64,000 nt of DNA from Actinoplanes campanulatus (GCF_014647795.1 NZ_BMPW01000037.1:18002-82001), one strand, 5' to 3'. Shown: positions 34,068-42,270, numbered from the stretch's first letter. Notes: generated by a model not told the origin, from the sequence alone. Numbers and translations: made by a program.

Positions 34068-34099
34068 CCGGTGTGGCCGGCCGCAGCCTGCCACACCGG
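34068..34099 (-). terminator. Hairpin after the CsbD gene
   Basis: CCGGTGTGGC at 34068-34077 pairs perfectly with GCCACACCGG at 34090-34099 around a 12-base loop. It begins 7 bases after the stop of the minus-strand CsbD gene. The 10-bp GC-rich stem is a convincing 3' end. Confidence 0.65.
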
Positions 34100-34106
34100 T
34101 GTGAGC

Positions 34107-34280
34107 TCAGGACTTGAAGGCATCCTTGATCTTCTCGCCGGCCTGCTTCAGGTTCGCGCCGGCCTGGTCGGCCTTGCCCTCGGCCTCCAACCGCTCGTCG
34201 TCGGTGGCCTTGCCGACGCCTTCCTTCACCTTGCCGCCGACCTCTTCGGCCTTGTTGTCGACCTTGTCGTCGAACGCCAT
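34107..34280 (-). CDS. CsbD-family stress protein
   Basis: This 57-residue protein reads MAFDDKVDNKAEEVGGKVKE and continues GVGKATDDERLEAEGKADQA before a final GEKIKDAFKS. It is the standard CsbD-like pattern: very hydrophilic, lysine/glutamate/glycine-rich, with the KxKExxGKxxxDxxLxxEGK core. CsbD proteins are small general-stress proteins of unknown biochemical role. The ATG follows GGAGGTGCCCG, a strong ribosome-binding site at good spacing, and a hairpin terminator lies just beyond the stop, so the gene looks intact and monocistronic. Confidence 0.9.
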   Translation of the reverse strand: MAFDDKVDNKAEEVGGKVKEGVGKATDDERLEAEGKADQAGANLKQAGEKIKDAFKS

Positions 34281-34431
34281 CGGGCACCTCCAGAGTTCGT
34301 GCGATCGGCTTACCCGACGACAGGTACCCCTGAGCCCACGTGGTCAACCGCGGCGATGGTCGGCGGTGTGCGTCACCGCGAACACCGGCTCGTCCCCATA
34401 ACACGTTGGGGGTGCAACGACGGGTTGGCTG

Positions 34432-34461
34432 TTGACAACGTGACGTTGCGGGTACGGTAAT
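34432..34461 (+). promoter_or_regulatory. Promoter and palindrome for the XRE regulator
   Basis: TTGACA at 34432-34437 is a perfect -35. GGTAAT at 34456-34461 serves as -10 with an 18-base spacer. The perfect inverted repeat CAACGT-G-ACGTTG (34436-34448) starts inside the -35. A repressor bound there would block the promoter, so autoregulation by the XRE protein is plausible. Confidence 0.55.
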
Positions 34462-34504
34462 CGGCGTCACCGTCCACATGGGTTGGCAAAGGCGGAGGTA
34501 AGGC

Positions 34505-35326
34505 GTGCCGGTCACAGGCCAACGCGTCGTGCGGCGGGCGTTGGGGCGGCGATTGACGCGGCTACGCATGGCGTCCGGGATGAGCCGGCGGGATGTGGTG
34601 GACTCGCGGCTGGGCATCTCGGAGCCGACGCTGCACCGCATCGAGACGGGCAAGGTGCCGGTGACCGGCGCCAACGTGCGCGCGCTCTGCTGGCTCTACG
34701 GTGCGGACCAGAGCATCACCGACGCGCTTGCCGACCTCGCGCTGGGCACGTCACAGCAGGAGTGGTGGGACGCCAGCCCGGTGATCCCCGAGTGGTTCAA
34801 GCTGTACGTCGGGCTGGAGGCGTCCGCGTCCCGAATGTTCGGGTACGAGGGCGAGGTCGTTCCCGGCGAGTTGCAGACCCCGGAGTACGCGCGAGCTGTC
34901 TTCGGCGCCGAGCAGCCGGCCGACGAGGAGGTCGCCGAGCGCCACATCAACCTTCGCATGCAGCGGCAGAAGACGCTCTTCGCTCGCAACCCACCGATCC
35001 GCCTCGTGACGGTGCTCGGCGAGGGAACGTTGATCCGGCCGGTCGGCGGCGAACAGGTTATGAAGGGGCAGATCGAGCATCTGCGACGGCTGTCCCGAGA
35101 GGATACGGTCGACATCCGGGTCCTGCCGTTCTCGGTCGGGGCGCACGCGGCGATGGCCGGTGCATTCCGGATCCTGGAGTTCGACGACCCGGACGATCCC
35201 GACGTGGTCTACCTCGAATCCCACGTCGGTGCCCTTTACCTGGAGGAGCAGGTCGAGGTTGACGAATACCGGCGGATCTTTGACCTCATCAGCAGAGATT
35301 CCGTGCCGGTCGGAGAATTCCGGTGA
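34505..35326 (+). CDS. XRE-family regulator with DUF5753 domain
   Basis: The 273-residue protein has an N-terminal helix-turn-helix (residues 9-70, RALGRRLTRLRMASGMSRRD then LGISEPTLHRIETGKVPVTG). A DUF5753 domain follows (about 95-265) with YEGEVVPGELQTPEYARAVF, EERHINLR-like helices and DTVDIRVLPFSVGAHAAMAG. This family is abundant in streptomycetes and relatives and normally works with a small DUF397 protein; one lies just downstream on the opposite strand. The GTG start at 34505 has GGAGGT seven bases ahead. Known pairs influence development or secondary metabolism, some as toxin-antitoxin-like units; that role here is inference. Confidence 0.9.
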   Translation: MPVTGQRVVRRALGRRLTRLRMASGMSRRDVVDSRLGISEPTLHRIETGKVPVTGANVRALCWLYGADQSITDALADLALGTSQQEWWDASPVIPEWFKLYVGLEASASRMFGYEGEVVPGELQTPEYARAVFGAEQPADEEVAERHINLRMQRQKTLFARNPPIRLVTVLGEGTLIRPVGGEQVMKGQIEHLRRLSREDTVDIRVLPFSVGAHAAMAGAFRILEFDDPDDPDVVYLESHVGALYLEEQVEVDEYRRIFDLISRDSVPVGEFR

Positions 35327-35425
35327 CGACCTGACGCGGTGTCGGAGATCTGGAACCGCTTGAGGTAACCAGTGCGCCACGGCCGAACCCGGAGGAAGTG
35401 CCGCTGGGGAGGCGGCCAGCCGTGA

Positions 35426-35632
35426 TCAGTCGGTCAGGAGCTTGTCGAACTCGCCGCGCTTGGCGCCGAACAGGAACGAGTCCCACTCCTCGACCGTGAA
35501 CACCACCGTGCCGGCCTCGCGCGCTTTGCTGTTGCGGACCTCGATGAGGCCGTCCTGGCGGCGGGCCTCGACGCAACTGCCTCCGTTGCCTGTCGACCTG
35601 CTGGAAATGATCCAGCCGGTTTCACTACTCAT
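35426..35632 (-). CDS. DUF397-domain protein
   Basis: The 68-residue protein contains WIISSRSTGNGGSCVEARRQ, VRNSKAREAGTVVFT and EEWDSFLFGAKRGEFD, which is the complete DUF397 pattern (S.xN..CVEV ... VRDSK ... FT...W..F). It is the usual partner of XRE/DUF5753 regulators and is thought to bind or modulate them. Here it is convergent with its partner, which is less common than the same-strand order. The ATG follows AAGGAGGGG. Confidence 0.9.
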   Translation of the reverse strand: MSSETGWIISSRSTGNGGSCVEARRQDGLIEVRNSKAREAGTVVFTVEEWDSFLFGAKRGEFDKLLTD

Positions 35633-35831
35633 CAGTGCCCCTCCTTCTGGAGTAGCTCACTGTGGGTAATTGTTCTGCCACTGGTTGAGTGGCCGGATGC
35701 CGCCCTAATGCCCCGCCCGAAGTGCAAAATTAGGATTTCACGGCTGTGGGCGGATCTTTCACCACGAAAGAGCACGCACCTAGAGTAGCCGAAACCTGCT
35801 TCGGATGCATCATGTCACCGCGACAGTTGTC

Positions 35832-35851
35832 CACGTGAAATCTTGCACGTG
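35832..35851. promoter_or_regulatory. Paired CACGTG palindromes upstream of the GGDEF gene
   Basis: Two CACGTG hexamers stand at 35832-35837 and 35846-35851, 14 bases apart start to start, about 75 bases before the diguanylate cyclase start. TAGAGT, a -10-like element, lies about 50 bases further upstream. The pair may be a binding site for a regulator; no known box is claimed. The rest of the gap 35633-35925 holds only the DUF397 promoter side. Confidence 0.25.
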
Positions 35852-35925
35852 TTCAGGGCGGCTGCCATGATTCCACTGTGGTCGACAGCTCCCGCTGGTC
35901 CGCCAGAGTTCTGAGAGGACGGCCG

Positions 35926-36882
35926 ATGCGGATCCTCGATCCTGCCGCCGCCGACACGGGCGGTGTGCCGTCAGATAACACTGAGCTGCGGACCGAGCCC
36001 GAAACCGCCCGCCTCCAGGCCCGCATCGATCAACTCGCGGCACACGTCCAGCAGATGGAGCAGGAGCGAGCCTCACTCCGATGGATGGCCGGCCACGACG
36101 ACCTCACCGGACTCGCCAACCGCCGCCTCTTTCACACGCTCGCCCCGGAGTTGCTGGGCGGCGACGATTGCTCGTCGGCCGTCCTGATCCTCGACCTCAA
36201 CGGTTTCAAGCCGATCAACGATACCTACGGGCACGATGCCGGTGACGAGGTTCTCTGCGTGGTCGCCCGGCGCATTGTCGGCTGTCTCGGCGACCATCTG
36301 GTGGCCCGGTTCGGCGGTGACGAGTTCGCCGCGCTGCCGCGTGCCCCGCGCGCCGATGTCCCGGAGACGTGGTGGCACGAGGTGGCTGGCTCGCTGAGCG
36401 CTGCGATCGCGCCGCCGATGAACGTGCTGGGCCACACCCTGTCCGTCACCGCCTCGATCGGCGTCGTACCGGCTGGGCGCTCCCGCGACCTATCTGACCT
36501 GCTGCGCCGCGCGGACCAGGCCATGTTCAGCGCCAAGCGGCACGCGAACACCACCGACAGGGCCGGTATCACCTGGGTCGTGGCCACCGAGACCGGCGAC
36601 CACACCGAGACGTACGAGCCGGCCGCCGTCCCCGTGCCCCCGCCGGGTCTGACCGCCTCCGGATCCGCGGTGGTGTACCAGCCGGGCGACCCGGTGTGGG
36701 TGCACCGCAGTGGCGCCCGTCGCGCGGGAGTGGTCGAGGGCGCCTGCGAATGGGCCGCCCTGGTCCGCTACCGAGGCGAGAACGGAGCCGGCACGCTGGT
36801 CGACACGATCCCCACGAACTGGCTCACGGTCCGAACCGAAGCCGATCCGTACCTGGACCGGAATTCCTCCGCCTCCATGTGA
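35926..36882 (+). CDS. GGDEF-domain diguanylate cyclase
   Basis: The 318-residue protein has a short coiled coil (about 25-55, ARLQARIDQLAAHVQQMEQE) and a GGDEF domain (60-220) with HDDLTGLANRRLFH, DLNGFKPINDTYGHDAGDEV and an intact active site RFGGDEFAAL, so it should make cyclic di-GMP from two GTP. No RxxD inhibitory site is visible in front of it. A C-terminal extension of about 80 residues (YQPGDPVWVHRSGARRAGVV ... NWLT) looks like a small SH3-like barrel. There are no membrane helices, so it is cytoplasmic. I prefer ATG 35926, which has AGAGGA ahead, over GTG 35878. In actinomycetes c-di-GMP controls development through BldD; that link is general knowledge, not seen here. Confidence 0.85.
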   Translation: MRILDPAAADTGGVPSDNTELRTEPETARLQARIDQLAAHVQQMEQERASLRWMAGHDDLTGLANRRLFHTLAPELLGGDDCSSAVLILDLNGFKPINDTYGHDAGDEVLCVVARRIVGCLGDHLVARFGGDEFAALPRAPRADVPETWWHEVAGSLSAAIAPPMNVLGHTLSVTASIGVVPAGRSRDLSDLLRRADQAMFSAKRHANTTDRAGITWVVATETGDHTETYEPAAVPVPPPGLTASGSAVVYQPGDPVWVHRSGARRAGVVEGACEWAALVRYRGENGAGTLVDTIPTNWLTVRTEADPYLDRNSSASM

Positions 36883-36937
36883 TTGCGCGATCTGACGGAC
36901 CCCACCGCGGCAGGCTCGGTCGCCGCCGCGCTCCCCG

Positions 36938-37864
36938 TCAGCCCACCGTCAGCACGACCTTCCCGCGCAGCCCACCAGCCAAGACCCGCCGGTGTGCGTC
37001 GGCCGCTTCGGTCAACGGCATCGTGACCGCCACGCGCGTGCGTAGCTGTCCGGCCGCCACCTGCCCCACCAGGTCGGCCAACAGCTTCCGGTCGTGCCGG
37101 ATGAGTTGCAGCTCCTGGCGCACACCACGTGCCGGAACGATGGCCGGCGTGGGCCGGGTCGCGACCACGATTCCCCTGTCCTCGACGGCGGCGGCCGCCG
37201 CCTCGCCGAGGGGGATCGCGTCGAACACCGCGCCCACCGGCCCTACCGAGGCCAGATCGACGGAACGGGAGACGACCTCGTGAGCGCCAAGACCGCGCAC
37301 CCATTGCTCATCGCCGTGGCTTGCCTGGGCGACGACACGGTAGCCGCCCTGAAGGGCAAGTTGGGTGACGAAGCCGCCGACACCGCCGCTGGCACCGGTG
37401 ACCAGAATGCTGCTGCCGGCCGGCAGCATGGCCAATGACACCAGTGACAGACCCTGGTGTGCGGTCTGGACGTTGAGCGGCACCGTGGCTGCGGACACGA
37501 AGTCGAGTTCGTCCGGCAGCCGCACCAGCCAGTCCGCGTCGGCGGCCACGAACTCGGCATAGCCACCGGGGTTACCCCGCGTCAAATACCACGGAATCAT
37601 CCCGACGACACGATCACCCACCCCGAAATCCGCCGTGTCGGGGCCGACCGAGGCCACCTCGCCGGCGATGTCCCACCCGGGCGAGAACGGCGGCGGAACC
37701 GGCCCGCGAGGAATCTCTCCGGTCGTGGCGGCGACGTCAGCCGGGTGCACACAGACCGCGCGGATCCGGACCACCACCTGCCCAGGCCCCGCCTCAGGCT
37801 CGGGCAGTTCGGTCACCTGCAACACCTCAGGACCGCCAAGCGCGGCCGCGACGACTCCCAGCAC
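36938..37864 (-). CDS. Quinone oxidoreductase-type medium-chain dehydrogenase
   Basis: The 308-residue protein follows the zinc-independent quinone oxidoreductase plan: LPEPEAGPGQVVVRIRAVCV, HPADVAATTG, GWDIAGEVASVGPDTADFGV and the cofactor motif ILVTGASGGVGGFVTQLA. The tail ADAHRRVLAGGLRGKVVLTV is typical too. It lacks the structural-zinc cysteines. It should reduce quinones or enones with NADPH. The GTG start is preceded by TAGAGT at 37876-37871, 6 bases away, again suggesting a leaderless transcript. It shares its direction with the methyltransferase gene upstream, with 79 bases between them. Confidence 0.85.
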   Translation of the reverse strand: MLGVVAAALGGPEVLQVTELPEPEAGPGQVVVRIRAVCVHPADVAATTGEIPRGPVPPPFSPGWDIAGEVASVGPDTADFGVGDRVVGMIPWYLTRGNPGGYAEFVAADADWLVRLPDELDFVSAATVPLNVQTAHQGLSLVSLAMLPAGSSILVTGASGGVGGFVTQLALQGGYRVVAQASHGDEQWVRGLGAHEVVSRSVDLASVGPVGAVFDAIPLGEAAAAAVEDRGIVVATRPTPAIVPARGVRQELQLIRHDRKLLADLVGQVAAGQLRTRVAVTMPLTEAADAHRRVLAGGLRGKVVLTVG

Positions 37865-37870
37865 GCGTCC

Positions 37871-37876
37871 ACTCTA
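37871..37876 (-). promoter_or_regulatory. -10-like TAGAGT before the quinone oxidoreductase
   Basis: On the minus strand TAGAGT is followed by six bases and the GTG start codon at 37864. No ribosome-binding site is present. It is the same arrangement as at 1951, 3910, 8131 and 11042. Confidence 0.4.
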
Positions 37877-37943
37877 GACCGTCGTCTTCCGATTCATAGC
37901 CCCCCGCTGATGAGGCGCGCCCTGGATCTTGTAGAGGCTCAGT

Positions 37944-38732
37944 TCAGGGTTTGCGGCCTACCGCGCAGAACTGGTCGATTTCTGGGGCGTCGTCCTCGGG
38001 GCGCCAACGGGTGACCGGGACGACGCCGGGCTCGACGAGCTCCAGCCCGTCGAAGAACCGTGCCAGGCGGGCCGGGCTGCGCAGATGGTACGGCTGGGCG
38101 GCCGACTCGTTCCAGATCCGGGCCGCCTCGACGTTGGCCGGGGTGATGTCGGTGCCGTCGTAGACGGCCAGGTAGCTGCCGGACGGGACGGCGGCCAGCG
38201 CCCGGTTCACCATGGCCTGTGCGACGGCGTCGTCCTCGACGTGCCCGAGCACTCCCATGAACAGCACCGCCACCGGCTGGGTGAAGTCGAGCGTGTGTGC
38301 GGCCTCGCGTAGCACCAGGTCCATGTCGTGCATGTCGGCGTCGAGGTAGGTGGTGGCGCCGTCGGGGTGGCCGGCCAGCAGGGTTCGCGCGTGTGCCAGC
38401 ACGAGCGGGTCGTTGTCGACGTAGACGACCCGGCTGAACGGCGCCACCGACTGCGCGACCTGGTGGGTGTTGTTCGCTGTCGGCAGGCCGGTCCCGATGT
38501 CCAGGAACTGGCGGATCCCGGCCTCACCTGCCAGGTACCGCACGGCCCGGATCAGGTAGGACCGGCTGAGGCGGGCACTTTCGGCCAGCTCCGGCCGGCT
38601 GGCGAGGATCTGATCGCCGACCGCCCGGTCGACGGCGAAGTTGTCGGTGCCGCCCAGTAGGTAGTTCCAGATCCGTGCGGTTTGCGGGACCGTGGTGTCG
38701 AGAGTAGCGGGCAGATCCTGGTCATTCGGCAC
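37944..38732 (-). CDS. PF04672-type SAM-dependent methyltransferase (second copy)
   Basis: The 262-residue protein is a clear paralogue of the one at 27859, with TVPQTARIWNYLLGGTDNFA, IRQFLDIGTGLPTANNTHQV and SRVVYVDNDPLVLAHARTLL. It ends CAVGRKP, like other members. I chose GTG 38732 because AGGAG lies five bases before it; the GTG at 38738 is almost on top of the same site. The substrate is unknown. Nothing nearby suggests a pathway, and the next gene upstream is a cellulose-binding protein under separate control. Confidence 0.85.
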   Translation of the reverse strand: MPNDQDLPATLDTTVPQTARIWNYLLGGTDNFAVDRAVGDQILASRPELAESARLSRSYLIRAVRYLAGEAGIRQFLDIGTGLPTANNTHQVAQSVAPFSRVVYVDNDPLVLAHARTLLAGHPDGATTYLDADMHDMDLVLREAAHTLDFTQPVAVLFMGVLGHVEDDAVAQAMVNRALAAVPSGSYLAVYDGTDITPANVEAARIWNESAAQPYHLRSPARLARFFDGLELVEPGVVPVTRWRPEDDAPEIDQFCAVGRKP

Positions 38733-38903
38733 ATTCACTCCTATGTGGATGTCCAGCGAATGCCGTAAGCGTAGTCGGATGACGAACGGGGTCCCCGGCT
38801 CTGGCGCGGGAAACCAGCACCTACCTACTGCAAGGGAAGTTGAGGATGGTGGCCGGCGTGCCGGCGCGGGCCTCCGGCCACGCCGGCGCGCCCGCGCGGA
38901 CGG

Positions 38904-40058
38904 CTACTGGCAACCATTGCGTACGGCACTCACCGCCACATCGTCGTACCACAGGGTGTCCGCGCCCTCGCCGTAGCTCTCCCAGCCGAGGCGCAGGTCG
39001 GTGAGGGCGGGCCGCCAGGTCCGGTTGAGCCACTGGCTGTCGATGTCGTGCGTGGGCACGCCGTCCTCCACCAGCCCGGGAACCGAGGTGCCGTTCAGCC
39101 AGGTCTCGATGGTGCCGTCCCGGCCGTCGACCTTGTACTCGACGCAGTTCCACACGTTCACCGGCAGCGGGGCGGAGAGCGCCACGCCGGCCGGGCTCTG
39201 CTCCGGCAGGGTGGCGTCGTCCGAGGCCCGGTTGAACTGCAGGGCCCCGTTCTGCCCGCCGAACCGCAGGTCCCGGTTGCCGTCGTTGGCGTCGCGCATG
39301 GCCACGGCGGTCACGTGCGACGCGGGCAGGGCGGTGGTGTGCCGCACCCAGTAGCGGACGTACCAGACCGAACCGGCGGTGCCGAGGAGTTGGGTGTTGC
39401 GGACGAACACGTGGTTGCAGTAGCCGGCCGCGCCGTTGACCCGTAGGGACGTGGCGCCGCTGTGCGCCACCGTGCGGTCGATCGCCGCGGTGCCGGTGCC
39501 GGAGCAGTCCGGGTAGTTCACCGCCCAGTTGCCGCCGGGCGTGGTGCCGGTCTGCGTCTCGAAGCTGTCGCAGCTCGCCGCCGGGACGCAACCTTCCTGC
39601 GGCGGGGTACTCGTTGACGGCGACGGCGAGGGTGAGGAGGGCGACGGTGACGAAGGGCTCGGGTTGGCACCGCTGCACGAGACGCCGTTGAAAGTGAAGT
39701 CGGCGGGCTTCGCGTTGGTCCCGGAGAAGGTCGCCTGGAAGCCGAACCGGGTCGAGGCGCCGGTCGCGAGCGCGCCGTTCCAGCCCACGCTCGCGGCGGT
39801 CACGACGTTGCCGGTCTGGGTCACCGTGGCGTTCCAGCCGTTGGTCACCCGTTGATCTCCACCGAACGTCCAGGACAGTGTCCACGAGGTGACCGGGGCG
39901 CCGCCGTTGGTGACCTGCACGTCGGCGGTGAAGCCGGTCGCCCATTGGTTCGCGGTCCAGTCGACGGTGCAGGCCGGGGCGGCGGTGGCGGGTGGCGCCT
40001 GCAGCACCACGAGGCCGGCGCCGACCAGGAGTGCTGCTGCTGCCAGTCGTCGTAGCAC
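38904..40058 (-). CDS. Secreted CBM2 protein with Cip1-like C-terminal domain
   Basis: The 384-residue protein has a signal peptide (LRRLAAAALLVGAGLVVLQA, cut near PPATAA), then a CBM2 cellulose-binding module (about 28-128: ACTVDWTANQWATGFTADVQ ... WNATVTQTGN ... GFQATFSGTN). A Ser/Pro linker (about 136-155) leads to a domain of about 220 residues starting CDSFETQTGTTPGGNW and containing HSGATSLRVNGAAGYCNHVF, which recalls fungal Cip1, a lyase-like cellulose-induced protein. It is probably a cellulose-targeted auxiliary protein. GTG 40058 is the start because AAGGAGG sits six bases ahead. A perfect CebR box lies 29 bases upstream, so it should be induced by cellobiose or cello-oligosaccharides. 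Confidence 0.8.
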   Translation of the reverse strand: MLRRLAAAALLVGAGLVVLQAPPATAAPACTVDWTANQWATGFTADVQVTNGGAPVTSWTLSWTFGGDQRVTNGWNATVTQTGNVVTAASVGWNGALATGASTRFGFQATFSGTNAKPADFTFNGVSCSGANPSPSSPSPSSPSPSPSTSTPPQEGCVPAASCDSFETQTGTTPGGNWAVNYPDCSGTGTAAIDRTVAHSGATSLRVNGAAGYCNHVFVRNTQLLGTAGSVWYVRYWVRHTTALPASHVTAVAMRDANDGNRDLRFGGQNGALQFNRASDDATLPEQSPAGVALSAPLPVNVWNCVEYKVDGRDGTIETWLNGTSVPGLVEDGVPTHDIDSQWLNRTWRPALTDLRLGWESYGEGADTLWYDDVAVSAVRNGCQ

Positions 40059-40086
40059 TTGTTGCCTCCTTGCGGTCAAGACTACT

Positions 40087-40100
40087 TGGGAGCGCTCCCA
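40087..40100 (-). promoter_or_regulatory. CebR operator
   Basis: TGGGAGCGCTCCCA is a perfect 14-bp palindrome and matches the known actinobacterial CebR box exactly. CebR represses cellulose-degradation genes and is released by cellobiose. The site lies just upstream of the CBM2/Cip1-like gene, placing it in the cellulose regulon. The remaining gap to 40297 shows nothing I recognise. Confidence 0.9.
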
Positions 40101-40297
40101 ACATCGATGACTGTAACTGCTTTGAAGATCGCGGAACAGAGTCCCCAGCGCCGACCGCGGAGGCCCGAGGTTTGCCGAACAGTGTGTGAAGGAGGACGGC
40201 AGGTAGCAGCATCAGGAACTGGCCCGAAGGAGTCGGCGGGCAACACGCCGACCACTTCTCGGGCCGGCGCTCGAAGTCCAGCAGCGGGGGAGCCACG

Positions 40298-40549
40298 ATG
40301 TCGCAACGTTCGCCGGTATCGCCCGGAGCAGCCCGGCCGGGCACGTACCGGGCGGTCCGGGACGGGGTGCCCGCGAACACGCCGGAGAAGTCACCGGCCC
40401 GCACGGGACCCGGGGACCTGACCGGCAACTTCGTGATCCAGAATCTCGGCGGTGGGGCGTACGCGCTGTACGCCCACCTGAACAACGGCAGCGTGCGGGT
40501 CCGGTCGGGGCAGTACCCGCTCACCGGCGATGTCATCGACTTCCGGTGA
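40298..40549 (+). CDS. Short orphan protein resembling part of an M23 peptidase
   Basis: This 83-residue frame has an unstructured first half and then NFVIQNLGGGAYALYAHLNN followed by GSVRVRSGQYPLTGDVI. That matches the LytM/M23 metallopeptidase strand in which the HxH-type YAHL histidine binds zinc. The first zinc ligands (HxxxD) and the final HxH are missing, and the protein stops where the domain should continue. It may be a remnant or a decoy domain. Its stop overlaps the GTG of the monooxygenase gene (GTGA), so it could be read together with it. Confidence 0.45.
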   Translation: MSQRSPVSPGAARPGTYRAVRDGVPANTPEKSPARTGPGDLTGNFVIQNLGGGAYALYAHLNNGSVRVRSGQYPLTGDVIDFR

Positions 40550-42063
40550 ACCCCGCGGCCGGAAGTGCCGAGGCCATCACGGATGTCCTCGTGGCCGGCG
40601 CCGGCCCGACCGGTCTCACACTCGCCTGCGACCTCGCCCGTCGTGGCGTGGCGGTGCGGATCGTCGACCGGGTGCCGGAGTTCCCCACCGGCTCCCGGGG
40701 GAAGGGGCTGAGCCCGCGCAGCCAGGAGGTGCTCGACGATCTGGGGGTCGCCGACCGGATCCTGGCGTCCGGTGTCAGCCACCTGCGGCACCGCAAGTAC
40801 CAGGGGACCGAGGTGATCGCCGAGGTCGATCCGCAGGCCGGTCAGGTGCCCACGCCCGACGTCCCGTACCCCGCGGCCCTGATCATCCCGCAATGGCGGG
40901 TGGAGCAGATCCTGCGCGAGCGGCTGGACGGCCTCGGCGTCACCGTCGAGCGCGGCGCCGAACTGCGCGACTTCCAGCAGGACGCCGACGGGGTGACCAC
41001 GACGATCGGTGAGGAGCGGATCCGGGCCCGGTACCTGATCGGCTGCGACGGTGGCCGGAGCACCGTCCGCAAGGCACTCGGCCTGCCGATGCGTGGCGAG
41101 ACACCGGACATGCAACTCATGGCGGTCGGTGACGTCCACGTCGACGGGCTCGACCGCGACGCCTGGCATCAGTGGTTCACCGACGACGGCATCGTCATGC
41201 TGTGCCCGCTGCCCGGCACCGACATGTTCCAGATACAGGCCTCCCCCGAACCCGGCGCGGACGGCGCACCGCTCGAACCGACCCTGGAACGGTTCCGGCA
41301 GACCTTCGATCGGGTGGCCGGGCTGCCGGGTGTGCGACTGCACGAGCTGGCGTGGCGCTCGACGTACCGCGTCAACGTCCGGATGGTCGACCGGCTCCGG
41401 GTGGACCGGGTGTTCCTCGCCGGGGACTCGGCCCACGTGCATCCGATCGCCGGCGGGCTCGGCATGAACAGCGGGATCCAGGACGCGTACAACCTGGGCT
41501 GGAAGCTCGGTCTGGTGGTCGCCGGGAGGGCCGCCCCGGCGCTGCTGGACACGTATGACGAGGAGCGGCTCCCGATCGCGAGCTGGCTGCTGAACATCAC
41601 CTCGGAACGGCTCGCCGCGGTCCTCGACGCCGTCAAGGACAAGGGTGGCGGTCTCGACGCGGTGGCCTCGCCCGAGCTGACCCAGTTGACGCTCCGGTAT
41701 CCCTGGAGCCGGCTCTCCCGCCAGGCCGGCCGGCCCGCCCGGGTTCAGCCGGGGGACCGGGCGCCGGACGCGCCGCTGCGTGACACCGCCGGCGCGCCGA
41801 TTCACCTCTTCGACCTGTTCCGCGGTCCACGCTTCACCCTGCTCGGCATCGGTGAGCACGGTGTCCCATCACTCGACGGTGTGGATCCCGCGATCGTCGG
41901 CTCCTGGGCGGTCGGGCCCGGCGGCCTGCACGACCATGGCGGCCATGCAGCGAACGCCTACGGCGCGGACACCCTGGTCCTGGTACGCCCGGACGGCTAC
42001 GTCGGCCTGGTCGCCGAGCCGGGGGACGGCCGTAGCGTCCGCGACTACCTACGCTCGCTGTGA
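40546..42063 (+). CDS. FAD-dependent aromatic monooxygenase
   Basis: The 505-residue protein is a class A flavin monooxygenase of the PheA/TetX-like group. It has the FAD motif DVLVAGAGPTGLTLACDLAR near the N-terminus, the DG motif YLIGCDGGRSTVRKALGL, and the second FAD motif RVFLAGDSAHVHPIAGGLGM followed by NSGIQDAYNLGWKL. A thioredoxin-like C-terminal domain follows (about 400-505). It should hydroxylate an aromatic or polyketide substrate with NAD(P)H and oxygen. The next gene, a free adenylation domain, is 207 bases downstream on the same strand, so it may be the first gene of the peptide cluster or just a neighbour. The GTG overlaps the preceding stop. Confidence 0.85.
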   Translation: MNPAAGSAEAITDVLVAGAGPTGLTLACDLARRGVAVRIVDRVPEFPTGSRGKGLSPRSQEVLDDLGVADRILASGVSHLRHRKYQGTEVIAEVDPQAGQVPTPDVPYPAALIIPQWRVEQILRERLDGLGVTVERGAELRDFQQDADGVTTTIGEERIRARYLIGCDGGRSTVRKALGLPMRGETPDMQLMAVGDVHVDGLDRDAWHQWFTDDGIVMLCPLPGTDMFQIQASPEPGADGAPLEPTLERFRQTFDRVAGLPGVRLHELAWRSTYRVNVRMVDRLRVDRVFLAGDSAHVHPIAGGLGMNSGIQDAYNLGWKLGLVVAGRAAPALLDTYDEERLPIASWLLNITSERLAAVLDAVKDKGGGLDAVASPELTQLTLRYPWSRLSRQAGRPARVQPGDRAPDAPLRDTAGAPIHLFDLFRGPRFTLLGIGEHGVPSLDGVDPAIVGSWAVGPGGLHDHGGHAANAYGADTLVLVRPDGYVGLVAEPGDGRSVRDYLRSL

Positions 42064-42270
42064 ACAGGCCGGTCGGGGGACCGCTGGCCCCGTCGGCCCT
42101 CGGGCAGAGGAAGTGCGGCCATGGTCGCACGGGCTGCCGGTGCCGGACCAGGCCGCGACGGTAGGCGGGACCCGGCAGTTCCGCCGCTCTTCTGACATGG
42201 ACTGCTCGGCCATACCGTCCATCTCGGATGTCTCGCCAACAAGACAGGCGCGGCTGGAGGCGAGCTGATC

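Noticed and set aside
38821-41859. A 1012-codon minus-strand frame
   Set aside because: It runs across the CebR operator and opposite the monooxygenase gene and has no coherent domain; the real minus-strand gene is 38904-40058 in another frame.
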